NCBI RefSeq assembly: GCF_958405895.1
Contig: NZ_CATZAR010000021.1
DNA from: Ralstonia thomasii
Lineage (GTDB): Bacteria > Pseudomonadota > Gammaproteobacteria > Burkholderiales > Burkholderiaceae
DNA length: 64,000 nt
Strand: one strand, 5' to 3'
A model generated the notes under the pieces. The model was not told the origin of the DNA. It did no database searches and worked only from the letters and a program-made list of their open reading frames with translations. Shown piece after piece: positions 17,872-27,401 of this stretch. Each line of letters opens with the position of its first letter. Within the stretch, counting starts at the first letter, position 1. The translations under genes and the position numbers were made by a program.

Positions 17872-20574
17872 ATGTTGCGCACCGATACCGCCGTCACGAT
17901 TTACCGCAAGGACTACACCGCGCCCGCTTTCCGCATTGACGAAGTGGCCCTGGAGATCGATCTCGTGCCCGAGCGCACCCGCGTCGTCAACCGCATGCGC
18001 ATGACGCGCACGGATGCCGGCAAGCCGCTCGTGCTGGCGGGTGAAGGGCTCGAGCTGGCGGGCGCGACGGTCGACGGCAAAGCGCTGTCCGGCCTGCAGG
18101 CCTCCGACGACACGCTCACCATCGAAGCCGTACCGGCCGATGTTGGCACCAGCTTCACGCTGGAACTCACCACCTACTGCAATCCCGCAGCGAACTCCTC
18201 GCTGATGGGCCTGTACGTTTCCAACGGCAACTTCTTCACGCAGTGCGAGGCCGAGGGCTTCCGCAAGATCACCTACTTCCTCGACCGCCCGGACGTGATG
18301 ACCGTCTACACCGTCACGCTGCGCGCATCGAAAGCGGATTACCCCGTGCTGCTGTCCAACGGCAACCTCGTGTCGGAGCGCGACCTGCCGGACGGCCGCC
18401 ACGAAGCCGTGTGGCACGACCCGTTCAAGAAACCGTCGTACCTGTTCGCGCTGGTGGCGGGCAAGCTCGAATGCATTGAAGAACGCATCCGATCGGCCTC
18501 GGGCAAAGAGAAGCTGCTGCAGGTGTGGGTGGAGGCGCAAGACCTGGGCAAGACCCGCCACGCGATGGATTCGCTCATCCACTCGATCCATTGGGACGAA
18601 TGCCGCTTCGGCCTGGAGCTGGATCTCGACCGCTTCATGATCGTCGCCGTGGGCGACTTCAACATGGGCGCGATGGAAAACAAGGGCCTGAACATCTTCA
18701 ACACGAAGTACGTGCTGGCCAACGCCGAGACGGCAACCGATGTGGATTTCGCCAACATCGAATCGGTGGTCGGCCACGAATACTTCCACAACTGGACGGG
18801 CAACCGCGTCACTTGCCGCGACTGGTTCCAGTTGAGTCTGAAGGAAGGCCTGACGGTGTTCCGCGATCAGGAGTTCTCCGCTGACATGGCCGCGCTGGCC
18901 GGCAACGAATCCGCCGCTGCCAGCGCACGCGCCGTCAAGCGCATCGAAGACGTGCGGCTGCTCCGCCAGGCGCAGTTCCCTGAAGACGCTGGCCCGATGG
19001 CCCACCCGGTACGGCCCGACAGTTACGAAGAAATCAACAACTTCTACACCGTCACGGTGTACGAAAAAGGCGCCGAAGTCGTGCGCATGTACCAGACGCT
19101 GCTGGGCCGCGACGGCTTCCGCAAGGGCATGGACCTGTACTTCCAGCGCCACGATGGCCAGGCAGTCACCTGCGACGACTTCCGCGCGGCCATGGCCGAT
19201 GCCAACGGCCGCGACCTCACGCAATTCGGCCGCTGGTACAGCCAGGCCGGCACGCCGGTCGTTGCTGTTGAGGGCCACCACGATGCGGCCACGCACACGT
19301 ACACGCTCACGCTGCGGCAACGCTGTGAGCCAGTCGGCATCGAGACCACCAGCGGCATCCAGAAGCAGCCGTTCCACATTCCGTTTGCGGTGGGCCTGAT
19401 CGACAAGCAGGGCCGTGACTTGCCGCTGCGCTTGCGTGGCGAGGCCGCATCGCCCTCGCCCATAACCACGCGCGTACTGGACTTCACTGAAACCAAGCAG
19501 ACCTTCGTCTTCGAAGACGTGGCCGAAGCGCCGTTGCCCTCGCTGCTGCGCAATTTCTCGGCGCCGGTGATCGTGGAATACGGCTATACGACCGAGCAGC
19601 TTACGTTCCAGCTCGCGCACGATTCCGACCCGTTCAACCGCTGGGAAGCCGGCCAGCGCCTGGCCACCGACACCCTGCTGCGCATGGTGACCGACATCCA
19701 GCACGGCCGCGCGCCGGTGGTGGATCCGGCGCTGGTCGAAGCCCTGCGCGCCGTGGTCGCCGACACCTCGCTTGATCCGGCCTTCCGCGAGCAGATGCTG
19801 ATCCTGCCGGCCGAGAGTTACCTGGCCGAGCGCATGGACGTAGCCGACCCGGCCGCCATCCACACCGCGCGCCGGACGTTGCGCCGCACCCTGGCGGAAC
19901 AGCTCAATGCGGAACTGCTGCGCGCCTATCAGGACAACCAGACCGAAGGCGCCTACTCGCCCGATGCCGTGTCTGCAGGCAAGCGTGCGCTCAAGAACAT
20001 CGCCCTCGGTTATGTGGTGGAAACCGAAGCCCCCGAAGCGCTGGCCCTGGCCGAACGGCAATATGCCGGCGCCACCAACATGACCGACCGCATGGGCGCC
20101 CTCTCGGCGATGGTCAACAGCTACGCCCCTGGCCGGGAAGCCGCACTGGCCGATTTCTACACGCGCTTCGCCGACGACGCCCTGGTCATCGACAAGTGGT
20201 TCTCGCTGCAAGCCATGCAGCCGGGCACCACCGGCAAGCCAACGCTGGAAACCGTTCGAGCCCTGATGACTCATCCGGCCTTTACGCTGCGCAACCCGAA
20301 CCGAGCGCGTTCGCTCATCTTCAGCTTCTGCTCGGGCAACCCAGCGCAGTTCCACGCCGCCGATGGGTCGGGCTATGCGTTCTGGGCCGAGCAGGTGCTG
20401 GCGCTCGACGCCATCAACCCGCAGGTCTCTGCCCGCCTGGCCCGCGCGCTGGACCGCTGGCGCAAGTACGTGCCCGCGCTGCGCGACGCCATGCAGGACG
20501 CGCTCAAGCGCGTGGCGGCACATCCGAGCCTCTCGCGCGATGTGCGCGAGATCGTTGGCAAGGCGCTGGCCTGA
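17872..20574 (+). CDS. pepN: aminopeptidase N, M1 family
   Basis: A 900-residue zinc aminopeptidase that removes N-terminal residues from peptides in the cytoplasm. The substrate motif GAMEN is near residue 266 and the zinc site HEYFHNW near 302, with the second Glu ligand in the LKEGLTVFRDQEF helix. Length matches PepN. ATG 17872 is preferred to ATG 17863 because the GAGG ribosome site (17859-17862) has proper spacing only for the former. A TACAAT box at 17832-17837 may be the -10. fbp follows 46 bp later. Confidence 0.95.
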   Translation: MLRTDTAVTIYRKDYTAPAFRIDEVALEIDLVPERTRVVNRMRMTRTDAGKPLVLAGEGLELAGATVDGKALSGLQASDDTLTIEAVPADVGTSFTLELTTYCNPAANSSLMGLYVSNGNFFTQCEAEGFRKITYFLDRPDVMTVYTVTLRASKADYPVLLSNGNLVSERDLPDGRHEAVWHDPFKKPSYLFALVAGKLECIEERIRSASGKEKLLQVWVEAQDLGKTRHAMDSLIHSIHWDECRFGLELDLDRFMIVAVGDFNMGAMENKGLNIFNTKYVLANAETATDVDFANIESVVGHEYFHNWTGNRVTCRDWFQLSLKEGLTVFRDQEFSADMAALAGNESAAASARAVKRIEDVRLLRQAQFPEDAGPMAHPVRPDSYEEINNFYTVTVYEKGAEVVRMYQTLLGRDGFRKGMDLYFQRHDGQAVTCDDFRAAMADANGRDLTQFGRWYSQAGTPVVAVEGHHDAATHTYTLTLRQRCEPVGIETTSGIQKQPFHIPFAVGLIDKQGRDLPLRLRGEAASPSPITTRVLDFTETKQTFVFEDVAEAPLPSLLRNFSAPVIVEYGYTTEQLTFQLAHDSDPFNRWEAGQRLATDTLLRMVTDIQHGRAPVVDPALVEALRAVVADTSLDPAFREQMLILPAESYLAERMDVADPAAIHTARRTLRRTLAEQLNAELLRAYQDNQTEGAYSPDAVSAGKRALKNIALGYVVETEAPEALALAERQYAGATNMTDRMGALSAMVNSYAPGREAALADFYTRFADDALVIDKWFSLQAMQPGTTGKPTLETVRALMTHPAFTLRNPNRARSLIFSFCSGNPAQFHAADGSGYAFWAEQVLALDAINPQVSARLARALDRWRKYVPALRDAMQDALKRVAAHPSLSRDVREIVGKALA

Positions 20575-20620
20575 ATGTCACCGCTTGTATCGTAAAATCG
20601 CGCCCGTCTCAGGAGAACCC

Positions 20621-21637
20621 ATGAAGCGCATCAACCTCACCCGCTACCTGATCGAAGAGCAGCGCGAGCACAACACCATCCCGGCCGAGTTGCGTCTGCT
20701 GCTCGAAGTCGTGGCCCGCGCCTGCAAGGCGATCTCGCACAGCGTCAACAAGGGGGCCCTTGCCGGCGTGCTCGGCTCGGCCGGCACCGGCAACGTGCAA
20801 GGCGAAACCCAGCAGAAGCTGGATGTGATCGCCAACGAAGTCCTGCTCGAAGCCAACGAGTACGGCGGCAACCTGGCCGCCATGGCCTCGGAAGAGATGG
20901 AATCGTTCTATGAGATTCCGCATCGCTATCCGAAGGGCGAATACCTGCTGCTGTTCGATCCGCTCGACGGCTCGTCCAACATCGACGTGAATGTGTCGAT
21001 CGGCACCATCTTCTCGGTGCTGCACATGCCCAAGGCCGGCGAAGCCGTGACGGAAGCCGATTTCATGCAGCCCGGCTCCAAGCAGGTCGCCGCCGGCTAT
21101 GCCGTGTACGGCCCGCAGACCACGCTGGTGCTGACCGTCGGCAACGGCGTGCACATGTTCACGCTCGACCGTGAAGTCGGCAGCTTCGTGCTGACCCACC
21201 GCGACGTGAAGATTCCGGTCGACACGAAGGAATTCGCCATCAACATGTCGAACATGCGCCACTGGGCCCCGCCCGTGCGCCGCTACATCGACGAATGCCT
21301 GGCCGGCACCGAAGGCCCGCGCGGCAAGGATTTCAACATGCGCTGGATCGCCTCGATGGTGGCCGACGTGCATCGCATCCTCACGCGCGGCGGCATCTTC
21401 ATGTACCCCTGGGACAAGCGCGAGCCGGGCAAGGCCGGCAAGCTGCGCCTGATGTACGAAGCCAATCCGATGGCCTTCCTGGTGGAACAGGCCGGCGGCG
21501 CGGCTACCAACGGCGAACAACGCATTCTGGATATCCAGCCCGAAAAGCTGCACCAGCGCGTGGCGGTGGTCCTGGGATCGAAAAACGAGGTGGATCGTGT
21601 CACGCAATATCACCTCGAGGCCAAGCAAACGCCGTAA
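20621..21637 (+). CDS. fbp: fructose-1,6-bisphosphatase class I
   Basis: A 338-residue gluconeogenic enzyme that hydrolyses fructose-1,6-bisphosphate. The metal and phosphate-site motif FDPLDGSSNIDVN lies at about residues 112-124, and the C-terminal active-site part includes MYEANPMAFLVEQAGG. AGGAG precedes ATG 20621; the longer open frame upstream is the shadow of pepN. A TAAAAT box lies at 20593-20598, so it may have its own promoter as well as read-through from pepN. Confidence 0.96.
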   Translation: MKRINLTRYLIEEQREHNTIPAELRLLLEVVARACKAISHSVNKGALAGVLGSAGTGNVQGETQQKLDVIANEVLLEANEYGGNLAAMASEEMESFYEIPHRYPKGEYLLLFDPLDGSSNIDVNVSIGTIFSVLHMPKAGEAVTEADFMQPGSKQVAAGYAVYGPQTTLVLTVGNGVHMFTLDREVGSFVLTHRDVKIPVDTKEFAINMSNMRHWAPPVRRYIDECLAGTEGPRGKDFNMRWIASMVADVHRILTRGGIFMYPWDKREPGKAGKLRLMYEANPMAFLVEQAGGAATNGEQRILDIQPEKLHQRVAVVLGSKNEVDRVTQYHLEAKQTP

Positions 21638-21670
21638 CAACGTCATATAAGGCCGTTGTTCCAGCGGGCC

Positions 21671-21700
21671 TTGCAGAGCGACAAAAAGTTCTGTTAGAAT
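21671..21700 (+). promoter_or_regulatory. likely promoter of tRNA-Thr
   Basis: TTGCAG at 21671-21676 and TAGAAT at 21695-21700, 18 bp apart, stand 13 bp before the tRNA gene. The -10 is good, the -35 weak. Confidence 0.5.
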
Positions 21701-21713
21701 CGTTGTTTCCGAC

Positions 21714-21789
21714 GCCGCTGTAGCTCAGTCGGTAGAGCAGCGCATTCGTAATGCGAAGGTCACCAGTTCGATTCCGGTCAGCGGCACCA
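21714..21789 (+). tRNA. tRNA-Thr (CGT)
   Basis: A 76-nt cloverleaf with acceptor arms GCCGCTG/CAGCGGC, D-arm GCTC/GAGC, anticodon loop TTCGTAA (anticodon CGT) and T-loop TTCGATT; the CCA end is encoded. It reads ACG codons. Confidence 0.96.
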
Positions 21790-21794
21790 GAATA

Positions 21795-21828
21795 AAAAAA
21801 GCCCAGTCTTCATCGACTGGGCTTTTTG
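21795..21828. terminator. terminator after tRNA-Thr
   Basis: A perfect stem AAAAAGCCCAGTC/GACTGGGCTTTTT with a 6-nt loop. The flanking A and T runs let it serve both the tRNA and the convergent BON-LysM gene. Confidence 0.9.
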
Positions 21829-21858
21829 CTTTGCGCCTCCGAAACAAAGCAAGCCAAA

Positions 21859-22344
21859 TCAAGCCGCCGGAATGCGCAGCTTCTGCCCCGGATAGATCTT
21901 GTCCGGATTCGACAGCATCGGCTTGTTGGCTTCGAAGATGGCCGGGTACTTGTTCGCATCGCCGTAGAACTTCTTGGCGATGGCCGAAAGCGTATCGCCG
22001 CGCTCCACGGTGTGCCATTGCGATTCTTCCGACTCGGTGTTGACCGACATCTGGTCATCCACCGACTTGATCCCCTCGACGTTGCCGCAGCACAGGATGA
22101 TTTTCTCGCGCGTGGCTTGATCCGGCGCTACGCCAAACACCTTGGCAGCATCGCCTTCCACCTGCACCGACAGCGCTGTGGCGCTCAGGCCCTGCTGCGC
22201 GATGTAGTCCTGGATGGCTTGGCCCTTTGCATCGTCGGCTGCCTTGGCGGCATCGGCATCCGCCGACGCATCGGCCGGCGCGGCTGCAGCGCTGCCGTGG
22301 AAGAGCTTCTCGCCAGCCTCTTTGATGAAGTCAAAAAAACCCAT
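21859..22344 (-). CDS. lysM: BON-LysM domain protein (Kbp/YgaU-like)
   Basis: A 161-residue protein. Residues 1-20 begin MGFFDFIKEAGEKLF; an Ala/Asp-rich linker follows; a BON domain spans roughly 40-100 and a LysM domain 108-160 (WHTVERGDTLSAIAKKFYG through IYPGQKLRIP). In E. coli the similar protein Kbp binds potassium. There is no signal peptide, so a cytoplasmic role is likely in spite of the LysM domain. GGAGGT precedes ATG 22344; the open frame upstream is not coding-like. Confidence 0.9.
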   Translation of the reverse strand: MGFFDFIKEAGEKLFHGSAAAAPADASADADAAKAADDAKGQAIQDYIAQQGLSATALSVQVEGDAAKVFGVAPDQATREKIILCCGNVEGIKSVDDQMSVNTESEESQWHTVERGDTLSAIAKKFYGDANKYPAIFEANKPMLSNPDKIYPGQKLRIPAA

Positions 22345-22631
22345 AACGACCTCCATAAGTACACAACGGGGAACGGGAACGCAGAGAGGCGGGCCACAGC
22401 GGAGCGCGCCTGTCGCGGCAGTGTAGCCGCTTGCCAACGGTGTCTCCATGACAGTCGCGCGCAATTGCAAACTTTGCGCCAAGACCAGGCGCCAATGCGG
22501 CGCTTCGCCCACTTTCAATGCTGCATTGCAACAAACTCGCTGGCACACTGTCCTACCAATACCGAAACCCCTTGCGACCTCTCGGAGAGCACGCGCACCA
22601 TCGTCCTCATCCGAGCAACTTTGCCTCCGCC

Positions 22632-23681
22632 ATGCACCGTAATTGGATGAAATCCATCACCCGCCTGGTCGACGCCTTGACCACACCGGGCTTTGGGCGC
22701 CCGTCATGGCCGCCTAAACCGGTTAAGCCGCTCAAGCCAACCACACGCGGCGAGAGCCTGCGCCGCGTACGCCCCACGCCCACCCAGGGCACCTTCGTCC
22801 GCGAACAGTTCATCTACGAACCCGAGTCGCCCGCCGTGGTGGCGCGCCGGCCGGAATACTGGCTCTACACACCGCCCACACGCGGCAGCAAGCCCCCGGC
22901 ACTGATGGTGATGCTGCATGGCTGCAAACAATCGGCGGAAGTGCTGGCGCATGGCACGCGCATGAACGCACTGGCAGACCGCGAGGGCTTTATCGTGCTG
23001 TATCCGGAGCAGCCGCGCCGCGCGCATCCGCAATGCTGCTGGCACTGGTATGACCCGGAGCACGCTGGCGCGCGCGAGGCCGACGGCATTGCCCAACTGA
23101 TCGAACAAACCCTGGCACAAACTGGCGCAGACCCCTCGCGCGTGTATCTGGCAGGGTTGTCGGCCGGCGCGGGATTGGCCGGCCTGATGGCATTGCGTCA
23201 TCCGAAGTTGTTTGCCGCGTTGGCGCTACATTCGGGCCCGGCCTTGGGCGTGGCACGCTCGCCGGCGTCTGCATTGAACCTGATGCGCCGCGGGGCACGC
23301 GTCGACGCCGTCGATGCGCTCTCCAGCGTGGTAAACGTGGCCGCCTATCCCGGCATGCCAACGATGCTGTTGCACGGTCTGCGCGATGAGGCCGTCAACC
23401 CCACCAACCAAGCGCAGTTAGCCGCGCAGTTCCGCGCGCTGAATCATCTGGGCGATGGGCGCAACGTCTCACGCGAAACCACGCGCGGCGAAGGCTATGT
23501 CCTGCGCAACGACATACGCGACGGCGAATGCATCGTCAGCCTGTGCCAACTCACCGCCACGGGCCACGCCTGGAGCGGCGGCGACCCGCGCTACGCCTTC
23601 CACGCGCCGGGCCCGGACGCGACCTGGCTGTGGTGGCAATTCGCACGCCGGCACATTCGCGATACAGCGCTCGCGGCGTAA
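22632..23681 (+). CDS. PHB-depolymerase/LpqC-type esterase
   Basis: A 349-residue alpha/beta hydrolase of the polyhydroxybutyrate depolymerase/feruloyl esterase type. The oxyanion region is VMLHGCKQSA near residues 93-102, the nucleophile is Ser177 in AGLSAGAG, the Asp is probably in LLHGLRDEAVNP, and the His in TATGHAWSGG near the end. A Pro/Lys-rich segment (residues 25-50) precedes the fold. No clear signal peptide is seen, so it may act inside the cell. The start is uncertain, with ATG 22632 and ATG 22647 both lacking a clear ribosome site. The substrate is not known. Confidence 0.82.
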   Translation: MHRNWMKSITRLVDALTTPGFGRPSWPPKPVKPLKPTTRGESLRRVRPTPTQGTFVREQFIYEPESPAVVARRPEYWLYTPPTRGSKPPALMVMLHGCKQSAEVLAHGTRMNALADREGFIVLYPEQPRRAHPQCCWHWYDPEHAGAREADGIAQLIEQTLAQTGADPSRVYLAGLSAGAGLAGLMALRHPKLFAALALHSGPALGVARSPASALNLMRRGARVDAVDALSSVVNVAAYPGMPTMLLHGLRDEAVNPTNQAQLAAQFRALNHLGDGRNVSRETTRGEGYVLRNDIRDGECIVSLCQLTATGHAWSGGDPRYAFHAPGPDATWLWWQFARRHIRDTALAA

Positions 23682-23688
23682 GCGGACG

Positions 23689-23994
23689 TTAGAGATCGAT
23701 CGACTGCTGCACGGCGTTGCGCCCCAGCAATTGATCGATCAAGCCATAGCCGCGCGTGAGCCCGGCGTCTTCGGCGGCTTCACGCGTGGGCAGCGGGCGC
23801 TCGTCGTGCGAATGGGCGACGAGCGTTTCGACGGCCGTCGGGTCCGCGCCGGACTCGCAGATGCGCACGACAAAATCCCACTGCGTGGGTCCCTGCCCGC
23901 TCTTGTCCGATTTGCGCTCAGCACGCGGAATGGCCAGTACGTAGACGTCAAAGTCTTTGTACAGTTCGGTGCGCCAATTCGATTCCATTGTCAT
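23689..23994 (-). CDS. conserved small hypothetical protein
   Basis: A 101-residue acidic protein I do not recognise. It has a beta-like first half (ELYKDFDVYVLAIPRAE, QWDFVVRICESG) and a helical second half (EAAEDAGLTRGYGLIDQLLG). ATG 23994 or 23988 both lie behind a GGGAGG site. It ends 7 bp from the stop of the convergent esterase gene. No signal peptide or membrane segment. Confidence 0.7.
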   Translation of the reverse strand: MTMESNWRTELYKDFDVYVLAIPRAERKSDKSGQGPTQWDFVVRICESGADPTAVETLVAHSHDERPLPTREAAEDAGLTRGYGLIDQLLGRNAVQQSIDL

Positions 23995-24098
23995 GTGGCC
24001 TCCCGGAAGGCGCCGCGGCCTCGCTTTCAGGGGTTGCGGCGTCGACAGACTCGCTTGCAAAAAACAGACCGGTACATGACCGGCCTGTCGTTGCATCA

Positions 24099-24536
24099 TC
24101 AGCATTCGCCCTTGCGTGCGTGGCCCGGGGGGCAGTGGTAGCGGTCGTCGCGGTCGCGGCGACCGTGATCCCAGTCGCGATCCCGATCACCGCCACGCCA
24201 GCGACCGTCGTCGCCGCGGTCCCAGCCACCGTCATGCATCTGCCAGCCGTGCGGACCCTGCTCCCAACGCGGCTCGCGCCAGTGATAACCCGGGCGGCCG
24301 TGTTCACCATAGCCGCGACGCCAGACATAGCGGCCATCGCGCCATTGCCAATAACCCGGCACCCATACGTAGCCCGGCTGCAAGACCGGCACCGGCTCAT
24401 ACTGGGGCGGTGGCGGCGCGTAGCTCGGACCGATCTGCACACCGATCGACACCTGCGCCTGCGCCGGCAAGGCGATCGAACCTGCCACACCGGCAGCGGC
24501 CAGGCATGCGGCGAGAATCCACGCGTTCTTCTTCAT
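24099..24536 (-). CDS. secreted WxxGxW-repeat protein
   Basis: A 145-residue exported protein. The signal peptide runs to about residue 28 (Lys-Lys start, Ala-rich core, ALPAQAQ). The mature part has a Pro-rich segment (APPPPQYEPVP) and then repeated W-x-x-G-x-W/Y-type units (YVWVPGYWQWRDGRYVW), ending in an Asp/Arg/His/Trp-rich tail with two Cys residues. Such YXWGXW proteins are common envelope proteins of unknown role in Burkholderiales. A very strong AAAGGAGG site precedes ATG 24536. Confidence 0.82.
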   Translation of the reverse strand: MKKNAWILAACLAAAGVAGSIALPAQAQVSIGVQIGPSYAPPPPQYEPVPVLQPGYVWVPGYWQWRDGRYVWRRGYGEHGRPGYHWREPRWEQGPHGWQMHDGGWDRGDDGRWRGGDRDRDWDHGRRDRDDRYHCPPGHARKGEC

Positions 24537-24610
24537 GTGGGGACCTCCTTTCCAAAGCAATCAAGCTTGGGGGCATCGTAGCATCGCGTTTCGCCTCCGC
24601 CTCTAGGGTG

Positions 24611-25546
24611 TTACGCGGCGTTACCTCCGTTACCGGGGATCGGAAATGTGTTCACGTTTGCGTGACGTTGTGGCCGGTCCTCGCCGAGCCACGCGCAAAA
24701 AGCCTGCACCACTTCGTCACCGAGATTGCGCGCAGGGCTGTACCAGTAGTAGCTGCGCGCGCCCAGCGCGAGATTGGGGAACGGTGCCACAAGACGCCCC
24801 TCCTCGAGATCATCCGTGATAAGCGCCGATGGCCCCATCGCGACACCCAAACCATCGATGGCGGCTTGAATGGACAGATAGAAATGCTCGAACGTGAGCG
24901 CATGCGCAGGCCGCAGGTTTGGTACGCCGGCCAGCACCAGCCAGCTTGGCCACACGGAGGGCAGCGTGTCCGAATGCAGCAGCGTGTGATGCCGCAACTC
25001 CGACGGCGTCGACAACGGCAAGCGCTCCAGCAACACAGGGCTGCACACCGGAAAGCGGCTCTCGTCCAGAAAGCGTCCCGATCGAAACCCCGCATGAATC
25101 TCCGGCCCGCCACGAATGATCACGTCGAAATGGTCGGGCAAGTCCTCGATCTCTTCGATGGAGGTGGTCAACCGCACCTCCACGCGCGGAAAGCGCATCT
25201 GGAACGTGGAGAGCCGCGGAATCAGCCAGCGCATGGTGAACGTCGGGATGCTGTTCACGCGGAGGATGCGCGCCGCGTCGCGGTCGCGCAGCGCCTGGCT
25301 GGACGTGCTGATGCGGTCAAGTGCTACGCCAATCTCCGACAGGTAGCGCTGACCCGCATCAGTCAGTTCCACCCGCCGATTCAGCCTGCGAAAGAGCGAC
25401 ACGCCGAGCCACGCCTCGAGTGCCTGAACCTGGCGGCTGATCGCGCCATGCGTGACGTTCAGCTCGTCGCCCGCACGCGTGAAACTCAGATGGCGCGCCG
25501 CCGATTCAAAGGCGCGCAAGGCATTCAGAGGAGGCAGCTTGCGCAT
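24611..25546 (-). CDS. LysR-family regulator, GcvA-like
   Basis: A 311-residue regulator. The helix-turn-helix lies at about residues 15-45 (FESAARHLSFTRAGDELNVT, GAISRQVQALE) and the effector-binding domain from about 92 on. The start RKLPPLNALRAFESAARH is typical of the GcvA subgroup. The EamA transporter gene is divergent, its start 148 bp away, so the regulator probably controls it. The effector is unknown. Confidence 0.9.
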   Translation of the reverse strand: MRKLPPLNALRAFESAARHLSFTRAGDELNVTHGAISRQVQALEAWLGVSLFRRLNRRVELTDAGQRYLSEIGVALDRISTSSQALRDRDAARILRVNSIPTFTMRWLIPRLSTFQMRFPRVEVRLTTSIEEIEDLPDHFDVIIRGGPEIHAGFRSGRFLDESRFPVCSPVLLERLPLSTPSELRHHTLLHSDTLPSVWPSWLVLAGVPNLRPAHALTFEHFYLSIQAAIDGLGVAMGPSALITDDLEEGRLVAPFPNLALGARSYYWYSPARNLGDEVVQAFCAWLGEDRPQRHANVNTFPIPGNGGNAA

Positions 25547-25694
25547 ATCGCGTGATTTTTTCGCACAGATCAGGTCAGTATATATCGATTGTTGATCACA
25601 CTTCCTGGGACTACGCTGGCGCCTTCTGGCTCTCGCCGACACTACATCGGGTGAGAAAAATCGACCCGATCCTCACTTCGCGCACCACGTCATC

Positions 25695-26528
25695 GTGACC
25701 CCCGCCGTTATCGCCCTGGTTCTCTGCGCCGCCCTGCTCCACGCCTCATGGAATGCATTGCTGAAAAGCGGCTCGGACCGCCTGCGCGCCATCACGCTGA
25801 TGACACTGGCTTCAGGCGTGGCAGCACTACCGATGGCGATTGCATTGCCATTGCCCGCACCGGCCGCGTGGCCGTATGTGGCGCTATCCGCGGTGCTGCA
25901 CGTCGGCTACAACGTGTTCCTCGCGCGCGCGTATCGGTTTGGCGAGTTCGGGCAGGTGTACCCGATCGCGCGCGGGTCATCGCCGCTGCTGGTAACGGTG
26001 GGCGCCTCGCTCTTCGCGGGCGAAATGCCGGGCGTGATTACGCTCGCGGGCGTGGTGCTGGTGAGCGGCGGCATTCTCAGTCTGGCGCGCGGCCGCAAGG
26101 CCGACCTTGGCTCGACGCTGGCGGCGCTCACCACGGGCGTATTCATCGCGTGCTACACGGTGTGCGACGGCATCGGCGCAAGGGCAGCCGGCAATGCGAA
26201 TGCGTACTCGGCATGGTTGTTCATGCTCGACGGACTGCCGATGGTGCTGCTCTATCGCGTGTGGAAAGGCCCGTTGAACATCGACCTGCGCGACGCCAAC
26301 ACGCTCAAGACGTTTGGTGGCGGCGTAGTCTCGCTCATCGCCTACGGCATCGTCATCTGGGCTGTGACACTCGCGCCGATGGGGCCCGTGTCGGCCTTGC
26401 GCGAAACATCGGTGGTGTTTGCCGCGTTGCTCGGCCGGCTGTTCCTGAAGGAGTCGCTCACGGCGCGGCGCCTGTCGGCCTGCTCTGTCATCGCCTTCGG
26501 TGCTTACTGCCTGGGGCACCCGGCCTGA
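25695..26528 (+). CDS. EamA/DMT-family transporter
   Basis: A 277-residue membrane protein with about ten hydrophobic helices and two EamA repeats (the second begins near residue 145, TLAALTTGVFIACYTV). Such proteins export amino acids or other metabolites. The start is GTG 25695 with no clear ribosome site. The divergent LysR regulator suggests induction by its substrate. It ends 9 bp from the greB stop. Confidence 0.85.
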   Translation: MTPAVIALVLCAALLHASWNALLKSGSDRLRAITLMTLASGVAALPMAIALPLPAPAAWPYVALSAVLHVGYNVFLARAYRFGEFGQVYPIARGSSPLLVTVGASLFAGEMPGVITLAGVVLVSGGILSLARGRKADLGSTLAALTTGVFIACYTVCDGIGARAAGNANAYSAWLFMLDGLPMVLLYRVWKGPLNIDLRDANTLKTFGGGVVSLIAYGIVIWAVTLAPMGPVSALRETSVVFAALLGRLFLKESLTARRLSACSVIAFGAYCLGHPA

Positions 26529-26537
26529 GCACAACGC

Positions 26538-27101
26538 TCAGGCGGTGCGCGGCGGATATTTGACTTCGAGGATGTCGATCTGCTCGACACCTGTGGGCGT
26601 GCGCAGCGGCACCGTATCGCCCACGCGCGCCTTGATGAGCGCACGCGCAATCGGCGAGATCCAGCTCACGTGCCCGATGTCCAGATCCACCTCGTCCATG
26701 CCGACGATGGTGATCGTCTTCTCTTCACCACGCTGGTTGGCGTAGGTAACCGTCGCGCCAAAGAAGATCTGATCGTTGTCGCCCTGCAAGCTGGCGTCGA
26801 CAACCTCGGCCTTCTCGATACGGCGCGTGAGAAAGCGGATGCGACGATCGATCTCACGCAGGCGCTTCTTGCCGTAAAGGTAGTCGCCGTTTTCGGAGCG
26901 ATCACCATTGGATGCCGCCCACGACACGATGCCAACCACTTCGGGCCGCTCGGTGTCGATCAGGTGCATCAGCTCGGTGCGCAGGCGCTCGTAGCCCGCC
27001 GGCGTGATGTAGTTCTTGGAACCCGGCGGCAAGGGCGCAGCGCCCTCGGGCAGATCGTCTTCATCGTCGCCGGAATCTTCCCGGACGAAAGCCTTGTTCA
27101 T
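26538..27101 (-). CDS. greB: transcript cleavage factor GreB
   Basis: A 187-residue factor that enters the RNA polymerase secondary channel and stimulates cleavage of backtracked RNA. The coiled-coil tip has the acidic motif SNGDRSENGDY, followed by KKRLREIDRRIRFLTRRIE; the C-terminal FKBP-like domain ends at SWISPIARALIKARVGD and beyond. It carries about 30 extra acidic/Pro-rich N-terminal residues compared with E. coli GreB. ATG 27101 is chosen; GTG 27116 is an alternative. TATAAT on the minus strand (27137-27132) may be its -10. Confidence 0.93.
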   Translation of the reverse strand: MNKAFVREDSGDDEDDLPEGAAPLPPGSKNYITPAGYERLRTELMHLIDTERPEVVGIVSWAASNGDRSENGDYLYGKKRLREIDRRIRFLTRRIEKAEVVDASLQGDNDQIFFGATVTYANQRGEEKTITIVGMDEVDLDIGHVSWISPIARALIKARVGDTVPLRTPTGVEQIDILEVKYPPRTA

Positions 27102-27177
27102 GATGGAAGAAGCCACGGTGGATCAAGGCTCCATTATAGAAAGTTGGCCCCTCTCGAAGAAAAAGTGAAGAAGGGGG

Positions 27178-27205
27178 TTCACACGGCAAAAAATCTCTGT
27201 ATAAT
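27178..27205 (+). promoter_or_regulatory. promoter of tRNA-Arg
   Basis: TTCACA at 27178-27183 and a perfect TATAAT at 27200-27205 with a 16-bp spacer, 14 bp before the tRNA. Confidence 0.65.
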
Positions 27206-27219
27206 CTCATTTCTCGGTT

Positions 27220-27296
27220 GCGGCTGTAGCTCAGTTGGATAGAGTACTTGGCTACGAACCAAGGGGTCGTGGGTTCGAATCCTGCCAGCCGCGCCA
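27220..27296 (+). tRNA. tRNA-Arg (ACG)
   Basis: A 77-nt cloverleaf with acceptor arms GCGGCTG/CAGCCGC, anticodon stem CTTGG/CCAAG, loop CTACGAA (anticodon ACG, presumably edited to ICG) and encoded CCA. Confidence 0.96.
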
Positions 27297-27309
27297 ACCT
27301 AATACGAGA

Positions 27310-27347
27310 ATGAAAGGGGCTTCCAAAAATGGAAGCCCCTTTCATTT
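27310..27347 (+). terminator. terminator after tRNA-Arg
   Basis: A 14-bp perfect stem (TGAAAGGGGCTTCC and its complement) with a 6-nt A-rich loop, 14 bp after the tRNA. Confidence 0.85.
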
Positions 27348-27401
27348 GTCCGCGCCGGTCGTGCCAAAGCGCTCTTGTGTGTGCTCTAGCAGGCCACAAC
27401 C

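Noticed and set aside
17866..20523. 885-residue open frame on the minus strand opposite pepN
   Set aside because: It mirrors a strongly supported M1 aminopeptidase; Arg/His/Gly/Val-rich composition is that of an antisense shadow in GC-rich DNA, and no ribosome site is seen.
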